Source of the DNA: Alphaproteobacteria bacterium
GTDB taxonomy: Bacteria > Pseudomonadota > Alphaproteobacteria > Rhizobiales > Amorphaceae
Length of the DNA: 64,000 nt
NCBI GenBank assembly: GCA_030431335.1
Contig: JAUIJH010000002.1
Coordinates: 1-64,000, forward strand
Reading direction: 5' to 3'
In this document: piece by piece, positions 9,084-17,975 of the stretch
Numbering within the stretch: the first letter of the stretch is position 1
Layout of the letters: the number at the start of each line of letters is the position of its first letter
Notes under the pieces: model-generated
Seen by the model: the letters and a program-made list of their open reading frames with translations, nothing else
The model's database searches: none
Told to the model about the DNA's origin: nothing
Position numbers and translations under genes: made by a program

Positions 9084-10001
9084 GTGACGCATTTGCTCGA
9101 CTTCCTAGCCAGAAAGCGTCAGCCCGACGCTCCGGATATCGACATTCGCGCCCGAATTCGGGGATTTTCCGTCGAGGTGATGCCCCGAACGGCCAACAAG
9201 GTCGACGCCTTCGACAAGATCTTTCCGAAAGGCACTCGTGTATACATAGCCCATATCGAGGGCACGCCGCTGGACGAGATGGTGGCGACCGCCAGGCGTC
9301 TCGCCGACGCCGGCATGCATGCAATGCCGCACATCCCGGCCCGCCTGATCGCCGGCGAAGCGATGCTGGCCGACTGGCTCGCGCGCTATTGCGGCGAGGC
9401 GGGGGTCTCGCAGGCGCTCCTCCTTGCCGGCGGGGTCGCGGCGCGGCCGGGCAGCTTCGCCTCGTCGATGGAGATGATGGAAACCGGCCTGTTCGACCGG
9501 TACGGCTTCACCCGCCTCCACGTGGCCGGTCATCCGGAAGGCAACAGGGACATCGATATCGGCGGCGGGACCGCCATCGTGGACGAGGCCCTGCGCTGGA
9601 AGCAGGGTTTCGCGGCGCGCACCGACGCGGACGTCGCCATCGTGACGCAGTTCCTGTTCGAGGCGGAGCCGCTCCTGGGCTGGATCGCGCGCCTGCGCGA
9701 AGCGGGCATCACGCTGCCGGTGCACGCGGGCCTCGCCGGCCCGGCCAAACTCACGACGTTGATCAAGTACGCGGCCAGTTGCGGCGTCGGCGCCTCGCTC
9801 AAGGTGCTGCAGCGGCGCGCGCTCGATGTCGGCCGGCTGATGGTCCCCTACGAGCCGACCGACATCATCGCCGATATCGTGCGTGCGGAGCGGGCGGCCG
9901 GCGCGCCGCTGGTGGAGCAGCTGCACTTCTTCCCCTTCGGCGGCATCAAGGCGTGCGCCGATTGGGCGAGGCGCAAGAGCGGCGAAGCGGCGGCGCGGTA
10001 G
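9084..10001 (+). CDS. Methylenetetrahydrofolate reductase-like protein (MetF family)
   Basis: FSVEVMPRTANKVDAFDK..., MHAMPHIPARLI, HPEGN, VTQFLFEA, LPVHAGLAGPAKLTTLIKYAASCGVG pattern of MTHFR. Confidence 0.82.
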   Translation: MTHLLDFLARKRQPDAPDIDIRARIRGFSVEVMPRTANKVDAFDKIFPKGTRVYIAHIEGTPLDEMVATARRLADAGMHAMPHIPARLIAGEAMLADWLARYCGEAGVSQALLLAGGVAARPGSFASSMEMMETGLFDRYGFTRLHVAGHPEGNRDIDIGGGTAIVDEALRWKQGFAARTDADVAIVTQFLFEAEPLLGWIARLREAGITLPVHAGLAGPAKLTTLIKYAASCGVGASLKVLQRRALDVGRLMVPYEPTDIIADIVRAERAAGAPLVEQLHFFPFGGIKACADWARRKSGEAAAR

Positions 10002-10095
10002 AGCCATCCCCGCGCCAGAGACGGCTGCCATCATGGGCGTGAGCGTTGCCCGCCCGGATCGGGGCTGGGCCGCGTCGCCCACCGGGGAAGCCGCC

Positions 10096-10683
10096 ATGAA
10101 TGATGACCAAATCGCCGCCGTCCAGCGCACCTTTGCCGACGTGGCGCCGATCGCCGACCAGGCCGCCGCGCTGTTCTACGGGCGCCTGTTCGCCATCGCG
10201 CCGCAGCTGCGCCCGCTCTTCAAGGGCGACCTCGACGCGCAGGGCCGCAAGCTGATGGCCGTGCTGTCCGTGGCGGTCAACGGCCTGAGAGACCTCGACA
10301 GTATCCTGCCCGCCGTCCGCGCGCTCGCCGACCGCCACGTCGACTACGGCGTCGTGCTCAAGGACTATGCGCCGGTGGGCGAGGCGTTGTTGTGGACCTT
10401 GCGCGAAGGGCTCGGCGAAGCTTTCGACGCCGAGGTGGAAGCCGCCTGGGCTACCGTCTACGCGACGCTGAGCGCCGCGATGATCGAGGCCGCGTACGGG
10501 CACGCGGCGCCTGCCGTCTCAGTACTGGAGGTCCCGGTCGACGAGGTTGACCAGCCGGTCCCCGGCGAGGAGCCGGCCGATGTTGCCGAGCACGAGATCG
10601 AGGGTGCGGGGGGTGTAGTGGTCGGGATCGTCGGAGGAGGAGTGGGGGGTGATCACGAGGTTGGCGGTCGACCACAGCGGTGA
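10096..10683 (+). CDS. Single-domain globin with C-terminal tail reading through the opposite gene
   Basis: MNDDQIAAVQRTFADVAPIADQAAALFYGRLFAIAPQLRPLF...LADRHVDYGV resembles the flavohemoglobin globin domain; ORF overlaps minus-strand gene 10519-11508. Confidence 0.75.
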   Translation: MNDDQIAAVQRTFADVAPIADQAAALFYGRLFAIAPQLRPLFKGDLDAQGRKLMAVLSVAVNGLRDLDSILPAVRALADRHVDYGVVLKDYAPVGEALLWTLREGLGEAFDAEVEAAWATVYATLSAAMIEAAYGHAAPAVSVLEVPVDEVDQPVPGEEPADVAEHEIEGAGGVVVGIVGGGVGGDHEVGGRPQR

Positions 10684-11508
10684 ATCGGACGGCAGCGGCT
10701 CCGGCTCGAACACGTCGAGCACGGCAGAAATGTCGCCCGCATCGAGCCGGGCCCGCAACGCCTCGTAGTCGACCAGGCCGGCTCGGCTGTAGCACACGAG
10801 GCCCGCTCCGGGCTTCATCGCGGCGATCTCGTCGGCGCCGATCATATGCCGGCTCTCGGCCGTCAGGGGCGCCGTCACCAGCACGAAATCGGCCTGGGGC
10901 ATCAGGCGCGGCAGCGCGTCGGGCGTGTACATTTCGGCCACCGCCGGATGCGGCGCACCGGAACGGCGCACGCCGATCACATTGAGCCTGAAGGCGCTGA
11001 CCAGCTCCGCCACCGACCCGCCCACCGAGCCGACGCCTACGATCAGCAGCGTCTTGCCCGCGATCGATGTGTTGTACAGCTGCTTCCACAACGCGGCGCG
11101 CTGGTTGGTCACCATCTCGGGCACGCGGTTGTTGAGCATCAGCACCGCCATCACCGCATATTCCGCCGCGCGTTCGCCGTGCACGCCACGGCTGTTGGCG
11201 AGCAGGACGTGGGGCGGCAGCCAGTCGAGCGGCATCAGATGGCTGACGCCGGCGGCGTGCGCGTGGATCAGCTTCAGCTTCGGCGCGCGCTTGGCGAAAT
11301 CGTCGCGCGGCAGTTCCCAGCACATGAGAACATCGGCGCGAGCGAGCCCCTCGGCGAGGCCCTCATCGTCGTGCGAGACACTCACCGTGAGGTGTTCGGC
11401 GATCTCCGGCTGGCGCGCCAGCGCCGCGTCGAGGCGCTGCGGCGTGACCTCGAACACGGGGCCGAGATCGACGCTGTTGGCGATGTGAAGGTGAACCGTG
11501 TCGGTCAT
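10519..11508 (-). CDS. D-isomer-specific 2-hydroxyacid dehydrogenase
   Basis: GKTLLIVGVGSVGGSVAELVSAF Rossmann motif, CYSRAGLVDYEALRARLDAGDISAVLDVFEPEPLP. Confidence 0.88.
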   Translation of the reverse strand: MTDTVHLHIANSVDLGPVFEVTPQRLDAALARQPEIAEHLTVSVSHDDEGLAEGLARADVLMCWELPRDDFAKRAPKLKLIHAHAAGVSHLMPLDWLPPHVLLANSRGVHGERAAEYAVMAVLMLNNRVPEMVTNQRAALWKQLYNTSIAGKTLLIVGVGSVGGSVAELVSAFRLNVIGVRRSGAPHPAVAEMYTPDALPRLMPQADFVLVTAPLTAESRHMIGADEIAAMKPGAGLVCYSRAGLVDYEALRARLDAGDISAVLDVFEPEPLPSDSPLWSTANLVITPHSSSDDPDHYTPRTLDLVLGNIGRLLAGDRLVNLVDRDLQY

Positions 11509-12668
11509 GCTGCCGGCTTTGTGCCCGCCGGCACCGTTCCGTTCAAGACCCGCTCGATCACCCAGTTGTCCAGCGCGTGCACGATCGGCTCCTTGAGCGA
11601 GAAGCGGCCCGGCAGGCCGAGACGCGAATTGAGCCCGACCTGCTGGACTTCGGAGATCTCGTTGTCCTCCGTGAGCGACTTCTCCCAGCGCTTGAAATAA
11701 CGCGGCACCACCTCGGCAAAATCGGCCCGCTCGGTGGTGGCGCGCGGAAAGCAGGCGCCGTGGATGACGCGGGTGCGGTCGGCCGCCACGGGCACCGCGT
11801 TGAGCCACCACATGCAATCGTGCGTCGAGGCGAAGAAGGTGTTGGGGTAGATCACCGTGAAGAAGGTGCCGGCAGCCGGCTTGCCCGCCAGCGTCGGCAC
11901 GTGCGGAAACGTGGTCGTGTCGCCGGGCAGGATCGCGATGGTGTCCGCCGCGGGCATGTGGATCGCGTCCCATTCGCCCGACACGTCCTCGCGCGTGGTC
12001 TCCTGCGTCCCGATGGATTTCCGGTGCACCGTGGCGGTGTGATAGTCCTCCATCGCGTTCTCGATATAGATCTTCCAGTTGCACGCGAGGTCGTATTCGG
12101 TGCGCTTCACGCACACGAAATCGGCAAAATTGTACGACTGGAAGGCATCGGGCAGGTTGCCCAGATGGTCCGCAAGAGGGGGCGCCTCGCCGGACAGGTC
12201 GAGGAACAGGAAGCCCTCCCAGCTGTCCAGCCTGAGCGGGATCAGCCCGTAATCCTCGCGGCGGAAATCGGCCACCCCTTCCATGCCGGGCGCACCGCGC
12301 AGGACACCGTCGAGGCCATAGGTCCAGCCGTGATAGGGGCACGCGATCGCGCTCTTGCGGCCGGTGTCGCACACCAGCCGGGCGCCTCGGTGGCGGCACA
12401 CGTTGAGGAAGGCGCGCACCGCGCCGTCGCTGCCGCGCACCAGCAGGATCGGCTCGCCGAACAGTTCGAGCGCCATGAAGTCGCCCACCTCGGCGAGTTC
12501 GTCCGCTCGCCCGATGAAGTTCCACGTGCGCCGGAAGATCGTATCGACCTCGCGCTCGAAGAACGCCGGCGAGCTGTAGCACCAGGGCGGCATAGTTTCC
12601 GCGCGATCCAGCGGTTGGCGAAGTCGTTCATAAAGGCCGGGATCGAACAAGTTGTCGGGCTGATTCAT
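11505..12668 (-). CDS. Rieske non-heme iron ring-hydroxylating oxygenase, alpha subunit
   Basis: Rieske ligands CRHRGARLVCDTGRKSAIACPYHGWTYG and catalytic NWKIYIENAMEDYHTATVH; 4-bp overlap with downstream dehydrogenase. Confidence 0.92.
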   Translation of the reverse strand: MNQPDNLFDPGLYERLRQPLDRAETMPPWCYSSPAFFEREVDTIFRRTWNFIGRADELAEVGDFMALELFGEPILLVRGSDGAVRAFLNVCRHRGARLVCDTGRKSAIACPYHGWTYGLDGVLRGAPGMEGVADFRREDYGLIPLRLDSWEGFLFLDLSGEAPPLADHLGNLPDAFQSYNFADFVCVKRTEYDLACNWKIYIENAMEDYHTATVHRKSIGTQETTREDVSGEWDAIHMPAADTIAILPGDTTTFPHVPTLAGKPAAGTFFTVIYPNTFFASTHDCMWWLNAVPVAADRTRVIHGACFPRATTERADFAEVVPRYFKRWEKSLTEDNEISEVQQVGLNSRLGLPGRFSLKEPIVHALDNWVIERVLNGTVPAGTKPAA

Positions 12669-12970
12669 CGGATTCTTGACCTCCGCGGACAGGTCTTGGT
12701 CGTGTTGGCGTCCGCTGCCAAGGTTAGTGGCAGCAATTTCTCCCGCCAAGCATCAATACTTGCCAAAAATTGAGGCTTTTTGTGATTGAAAACATGGCAG
12801 GGCGGCAAAAACCGCCGCAATCGCGGGGCGATCCGGTGGTGCGCGGGCGGGGTGGGCGCCTGTTTGTGGTATCACCTCCTATTTGGCATGGCGCTTGAAA
12901 CGGCAGGGGCAGCGACACGGCCCAGCACCCCGGCGAACGGGGGTCGGGGCAAGCCACAGGATGGAGCGCC

Positions 12971-14182
12971 ATGCCGAACGATATTCGCCCGATTGCCATT
13001 GCCGCCATCGCCGCCGCGATGGCCGCCGCCGCGCCCGTCGGCGCCCGCGCCGACGATGACGGCGTCCTCAAGATCGGCGCGCCGCTGGCGCTGACCGGCG
13101 GCCTCGCCGACGAAGGCAAGAAGCAGCAGGACGTCTGGAACCTCTGGCTCGACAAGGTCAAAGAGGCCGGCGGCATCTCCGTCGGCGGCGAGATGCTGCC
13201 GGTCGAGTTCGTCGAGTACGACTACCAGACCGAGGGCAACCGCGCCGGCCAGCTCGCCGAAAAGCTGATCACCGACGACGGCGTCGACGTGCTGATGGCG
13301 CCCTTCGGCTCCGGCCACACCAAGATCGTGTCCGCCGTGGCGGAGCGCTACCAGGTGCCGCTGATCGCCTGCGTGTCTTCTTCCGAGGCCGTGTTCGACC
13401 AGGGCTTCGACTACCTGTTCGGCACGCTGGCGCCCAACGCGGGCGTGGTCGATTCGATCACCGCCTACCTCAAGGACAAGATGCCGGAGCTGAAATCGAT
13501 CGCGATCTACGGCCGCGACGACGTGTTCCCCAAATCGATGGCGGCCTCGGCCCAGGCCGCGGCCGAAGCGGCCGGCATCGAGGTGGTCTACAACGAGCTC
13601 TACTCCGTCGGCACCATGGACCATGCCGCCGCGATCTCGGCCATCAAGGCCGCCGATCCGGACTGGATCTACATGACCGGCTACACGCAGGACCTCATCC
13701 TCGGCCGCAAGCAGATGGCCGACCTCGACGCCGAGGCGCCCGCCATCACCATGATCACCGGGCCCGCCTACCGCGAATTCACCGACGGCCTCGGCCCGCT
13801 GGCCAACGGCGTCAGCAGCGCCACCTGGTGGCACCACGCCACCAACTTCACCGACGGCGTGGGCGTCTGGCCGACCACGCAGGACTTCTACAAGGACTTC
13901 CTCGACCGCTTCGGCTCCGATCCCGACTACGTGCACGCCTCGTGCGCGGCAGCGGCCGAAGCGCTGGTCAGCGCGGTGACGGAAGCCGGCTCCACCGACA
14001 AGGCGGCCGTCCGCGACGCCCTCGCCAAGACCGACATCATGACCTTCTACGGCCCGATCAAGTTCGGCGAGAACGGCATGAACCAGGCGCGCGAGATGCC
14101 GATCATCCAGGTGCAGGACGAGGCCATCAAGGTGCTCTACCCGCCGGTGATCGCCAACGCCGAGCTCGAGCTGATCGAATAG
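12971..14182 (+). CDS. Branched-chain amino acid-type ABC transporter substrate-binding protein (LivK family)
   Basis: Signal peptide, IGAPLALTGGLADEGKKQQDVWNLWLDKVKEAGGI, periplasmic type I fold. Confidence 0.9.
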   Translation: MPNDIRPIAIAAIAAAMAAAAPVGARADDDGVLKIGAPLALTGGLADEGKKQQDVWNLWLDKVKEAGGISVGGEMLPVEFVEYDYQTEGNRAGQLAEKLITDDGVDVLMAPFGSGHTKIVSAVAERYQVPLIACVSSSEAVFDQGFDYLFGTLAPNAGVVDSITAYLKDKMPELKSIAIYGRDDVFPKSMAASAQAAAEAAGIEVVYNELYSVGTMDHAAAISAIKAADPDWIYMTGYTQDLILGRKQMADLDAEAPAITMITGPAYREFTDGLGPLANGVSSATWWHHATNFTDGVGVWPTTQDFYKDFLDRFGSDPDYVHASCAAAAEALVSAVTEAGSTDKAAVRDALAKTDIMTFYGPIKFGENGMNQAREMPIIQVQDEAIKVLYPPVIANAELELIE

Positions 14183-14190
14183 CGCCGCCT

Positions 14191-14214
14191 GCCGGGGCGG
14201 TCCGCCGCCCCGGC
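14191..14214 (+). terminator. Perfect 10-bp GC stem-loop after SBP gene (attenuator or mRNA-stabilising hairpin)
   Basis: GCCGGGGCGG-TCCG-CCGCCCCGGC, 9 bp after the SBP stop; no following T-run. Confidence 0.5.
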
Positions 14215-14237
14215 TCGCCCCCTCGCGAGGAGCCCCC

Positions 14238-14804
14238 ATGCCGTTCTTTCCCTCATGGCCGCCGGAAGTGGGCGAAGATGCGATCCATCGGTACATCTTC
14301 GCGCTGAACCCCAAGGTGTTCGCCCCCTGGCTCAAGGTGGAGGGCGCGGTGATGCGCGGCGAAAGCGCCTTCACTCCCGGCGACCGCGAGTTGATGGGCG
14401 GCTTCACCTCCCGCCTCAACGAATGCACCGTGTGCGCCAGCACCCACGGCGAGGCGGCGGTCCTGCTCGGCGTCGACGCCGACGCCCTGGAAGGGCTGAT
14501 GGCCGACATCGACACCGCGCCCGTTCGCGAGGAGTTGAAGCCCGTCTTCCATTTCATCAGGAAGCTGACGCTGACGCCCTACAAGATGATCCAGTCCGAC
14601 GCCGACAAGGTGTTCGCGGCGGGTTGGGACGAACGAGCGCTGCAGGACGCGATCCTCGTGACCTGCGTCTATTCCTTCATGAACCGCATCGTCGATGGCC
14701 ACGGGCTGCCGCGCGACGCGGCCATCTTCGCCAAGAGCGGCCACCGGCTCGTCGAGCGCGGCTACGTGCCCGCGACCGACTGGGCCGACGCGGCGACCGA
14801 CTAG
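14238..14804 (+). CDS. AhpD/carboxymuconolactone decarboxylase-like (peroxidase-related) protein, copy 1
   Basis: CTVCASTHGEAA CxxC-xxxH core; paralogous to the next ORF. Confidence 0.78.
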   Translation: MPFFPSWPPEVGEDAIHRYIFALNPKVFAPWLKVEGAVMRGESAFTPGDRELMGGFTSRLNECTVCASTHGEAAVLLGVDADALEGLMADIDTAPVREELKPVFHFIRKLTLTPYKMIQSDADKVFAAGWDERALQDAILVTCVYSFMNRIVDGHGLPRDAAIFAKSGHRLVERGYVPATDWADAATD

Positions 14805-14832
14805 CCCCGGCCATCCGACAAAGGAACCACCG

Positions 14833-15381
14833 ATGCCTCTCTTCCCCACGCTCCCCGAGGATGCGCTGGTCAAGGATATCTACCCGCTCAACCCAAAGCT
14901 CTTCCGCGTCTGGTGCGAGGTGGAGGAGGGGATCATGCGCGGCGCCTCCGCCTTCACGCCCGGCGAGCGCGAGCTGATGGGCGCCTTCTGCTCCCAGCTC
15001 AACAGCTGCACCTACTGCCAGAGCAGCCACTTCGAGGCGGCGATCAATTTCGGCATCCCGCGCGAGGTGTTCGACCCGCTGATGGCCGACATCGACACCG
15101 CCCCCATCCGCGACGAGCTGAAGCCGGTCTTCCACTACCTCGAGAAGCTGACGCTCACGCCCTACAAGATGATCCAGTCCGATGCGGACAAGGTGTTCGC
15201 CGCCGGGTGGGACGAGCGGGCGCTGCAGGACGCGATCCTGGTGTGCTGCTGCTACGCCTTCATGAACCGCCTCGTGGATGGTCACGGCCTGCCCTCCGAC
15301 CCGGCCCTGTTCGAGGCGCGCGGCAAGCGGCACTTCGAGGAAGGCTACGTGTCCCAATACGCCACCGAAACGACGGACTGA
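14833..15381 (+). CDS. AhpD/carboxymuconolactone decarboxylase-like (peroxidase-related) protein, copy 2
   Basis: CTYCQSSHFEAA core; shares LTLTPYKMIQSDADKVFAAGWDERALQDAILV with copy 1. Confidence 0.78.
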   Translation: MPLFPTLPEDALVKDIYPLNPKLFRVWCEVEEGIMRGASAFTPGERELMGAFCSQLNSCTYCQSSHFEAAINFGIPREVFDPLMADIDTAPIRDELKPVFHYLEKLTLTPYKMIQSDADKVFAAGWDERALQDAILVCCCYAFMNRLVDGHGLPSDPALFEARGKRHFEEGYVSQYATETTD

Positions 15382-15388
15382 GGCGCGC

Positions 15389-16249
15389 GTGGACGTCGGA
15401 CAGATCCTCGCCAACGGCATCGTCCTTGGCGCGCTCTACGCCTGCATCGCGGTGGGCTTCTCGCTGGTGTGGGGCGTGCTCAACGTGATCAACATGCTGC
15501 ACGGCTCGTTCATCATCCTGGGCGGCTATCTTACCTACTTCGCCTGGGCCTATTCGGGCATCAACCCGGTGGTGTTCCTGCCAGTCGTGGCGCTGATCCT
15601 CTACGGGCTCGGCTTCGCGGTGCAGTACCTCTTCATCAACAAGGTGGTGTCGGCACCCGTCCTCACGACGCTGACCCTCACCTTCGGCCTCGACATGATC
15701 CTCTACAACGTCATGACCGTGGTCTTCACCGCCACGCCGCGGCGCATCACGCTCGACCTCGGCTCGGTCGATTTCTTCGGCGTCATCCTGCCGGTCGACC
15801 GCGTGGTCGGCATGGCGCTCGCCCTCATCCTGACCGGCCTGCTCTACGCGGTGATGCGCACCTCCAAGATCGGCCGCGCCATCGTCGCTGTGCGCATGGA
15901 CCGGCAGGCGGCCGAGCTGATGGGCATCCGCGTCAACCGCATCTATGCCATCACCTTCGGCATCGGCGCGCTGATGGCGGGGGCGGCCGGGGCCGTCTTC
16001 GCCATGGTCTTCCCGGTAACCACCAACCTCACCGGCGCGTTCCTGGGCAAGGCGTTCGTGATCTGCGTGATCGGCGGGCTCGGCTCGGTGCCGGGCGCGC
16101 TGGTCGGCGGTCTGGCGCTCGGCATCATCGAGAGCTTTTCGGGCTACGTCCTGGGCCCGCAGCACGCCATCACCGTCGGCTTCGTGCTGATGCTGATCCT
16201 GCTCGTGGTGCGCCCCACCGGCCTCGTCGGCGTGAAGGGCTACGAATGA
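15389..16249 (+). CDS. livH: Branched-chain amino acid-type ABC permease (LivH)
   Basis: GTG start; LANGIVLGALYACIAVGFSLVWGVLNVINMLHGSFIILGGYL. Confidence 0.92.
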   Translation: MDVGQILANGIVLGALYACIAVGFSLVWGVLNVINMLHGSFIILGGYLTYFAWAYSGINPVVFLPVVALILYGLGFAVQYLFINKVVSAPVLTTLTLTFGLDMILYNVMTVVFTATPRRITLDLGSVDFFGVILPVDRVVGMALALILTGLLYAVMRTSKIGRAIVAVRMDRQAAELMGIRVNRIYAITFGIGALMAGAAGAVFAMVFPVTTNLTGAFLGKAFVICVIGGLGSVPGALVGGLALGIIESFSGYVLGPQHAITVGFVLMLILLVVRPTGLVGVKGYE

Positions 16250-17220
16250 CCGTCCGCCGCGCCTTCGTCTTCGTCCTGTTCGCCGTGTGGGTGGCGCTGC
16301 TCGCCACCACGCCGTTCTCGGGCGACAACTACACGGTCCGCATCGCGATCCAGATCGCGATGTATTCCGCGCTCGCCCTGTCGTGGAACATGATCGGCGG
16401 GTTCACCGGCTACCCGTCGTTCGCCACCGCGGCGTTCTTCGGTCTCGGCTGCTATATCGGCGCGCTGTCGCAGATCGCCGGCGCGCCCACCGTCGTCGCC
16501 TGGATCGTCGCGACGGCCGGGGTGGCGCTGTTCGCGGCCGCGCTGGGGCTCATCATCCTGCGCCTCAAGGGGCACTATTTCGCCATCGGCTCCATCGCCA
16601 TCGTGGAGGTGCTGCGCCTCGTCATCTCCTCCTGGAGCGGGCTGACAGGCGGGGGCGACGGGCTCAACGTGCCGTTCCTGCGCGGCGGCCCGGAATTCGT
16701 CTCCCAGCTCGTGCTCGGCGTGATGCTCCTCATCATGGTGATCGCCTTCGCGGTAACGGTCTGGGTCGACCGCGGGCGGCTAGGTTTCGGCCTCAAGTGC
16801 ATCAACCAGAACGAGGACGCGGCCGACATGGTCGGCATCGACGTCACGCGCTACAAGATCGCCGCCTTCGTGCTGTCGGCGTTCCTGTGCGGCACGGTCG
16901 GCGCGGTCTACGCGTCCTGGGTCGGCTACATCGACCCGACCGATTCCTTCTCCATCGTCTTCACCGTGAAGGTCGCGGTGATGACGATCCTGGGCGGGGC
17001 GGGCACGGTGCTCGGCCCCGTTGTCGGCGCGGCCGTCTTCGTGGTGCTGGAGGAATATTTCTGGGCCAACTTCCTCGCCTGGAACCGGGCGATCCTGGGT
17101 GCCATCATCGTGTTCCTGATCTTCTTCCTTCCCGGCGGCATCCTGCGGCTGGACTACCGGCACCTGTGGTCGCAGGCCAAGGCGCGGCACGGCCGCATCG
17201 GCATGGCGGGCGGCGAATGA
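16246..17220 (+). CDS. livM: Branched-chain amino acid-type ABC permease (LivM)
   Basis: ATGA overlap with livH; ALSWNMIGGFTGYPSFATAAFFGLGCYIGAL, VAVMTILGGAGTVLGPVVGAAVFVVLEE. Confidence 0.92.
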   Translation: MTVRRAFVFVLFAVWVALLATTPFSGDNYTVRIAIQIAMYSALALSWNMIGGFTGYPSFATAAFFGLGCYIGALSQIAGAPTVVAWIVATAGVALFAAALGLIILRLKGHYFAIGSIAIVEVLRLVISSWSGLTGGGDGLNVPFLRGGPEFVSQLVLGVMLLIMVIAFAVTVWVDRGRLGFGLKCINQNEDAADMVGIDVTRYKIAAFVLSAFLCGTVGAVYASWVGYIDPTDSFSIVFTVKVAVMTILGGAGTVLGPVVGAAVFVVLEEYFWANFLAWNRAILGAIIVFLIFFLPGGILRLDYRHLWSQAKARHGRIGMAGGE

Positions 17221-17975
17221 GCACGGTTCTGGAGGTCAGCGACCTGTCGAAATCGTTCGGCGGCATCCGCGCCGTCAACGGGGTCTCCTTCAGCCTCGAC
17301 GAGGGCGAGATCGTCGGCCTCATCGGCCCCAACGGGGCGGGCAAGACGACGCTGGTCAACCTCATCACCGGGGTGCACCGGGTCTCCTCCGGGCGCATCG
17401 TCTTTCAGGGCGAGGACGTCACCCGCCAGCGGCCGTTCCAGGCCGCGCGGCGCGGGCTGGCGCGCACGTTCCAGATCGTGCAGCCCTTTCCGGCCATGAG
17501 CGTGGTGGAAAATGTCGGCGCCGGTGCGCTGTTCGGCGGCAGCGCCACCTCCAAGCGCGAGGCGATGGCGCTGGCGCGCGAGGAACTCGCCTTCGTCGGG
17601 CTCGATGCCTTGGCCGACGCGCCCGCCGCCTCGTTGACGCTGCCCAACCGCAAGCGCCTGGAACTCGCGAAGAGCCTCGCCATGCGCCCCAAGGTGCTGC
17701 TGCTCGACGAGGTCAATGCCGGCCTCAACACGGCCGAGATCGACAACGCGCTCGCGCTGATCCGCGCCATCGCGGCGCGCGGCGTCACCATCGTCATCAT
17801 CGAGCATCTGATGAAGGTCGTCTTGTCCATCACCAGCCGCATCCTCGTCCTGCACCATGGCGAGCTCATCGCCGAGGGCGAACCGCACGCCGTCGTTGCC
17901 GACGAGAAGGTGATCGAGGCCTATCTCGGCGCCAAGTTCGCCGCCCGTTACCGCGCCGAGGCACAAAATGGCTGA
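17217..17975 (+). CDS. livG: Branched-chain amino acid-type ABC ATPase (LivG)
   Basis: Walker A GPNGAGKTT, LARTFQIVQPFPAMSVVENV; ATGA overlap with livM. Confidence 0.92.
   Translation: MSTVLEVSDLSKSFGGIRAVNGVSFSLDEGEIVGLIGPNGAGKTTLVNLITGVHRVSSGRIVFQGEDVTRQRPFQAARRGLARTFQIVQPFPAMSVVENVGAGALFGGSATSKREAMALAREELAFVGLDALADAPAASLTLPNRKRLELAKSLAMRPKVLLLDEVNAGLNTAEIDNALALIRAIAARGVTIVIIEHLMKVVLSITSRILVLHHGELIAEGEPHAVVADEKVIEAYLGAKFAARYRAEAQNG

Noticed and set aside
12801-12816. GGCGG-CAAAAA-CCGCC as an intrinsic terminator
   Set aside because: Short 5-bp stem, no T-run, no gene ending there on the plus strand; kept only as context of the intergenic motif finding
12872-14557. 561-aa minus-strand ORF antisense to the LivK-type gene
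   Set aside because: His/Arg/Gly-rich shadow translation of a strongly supported plus-strand gene; typical of high-GC DNA
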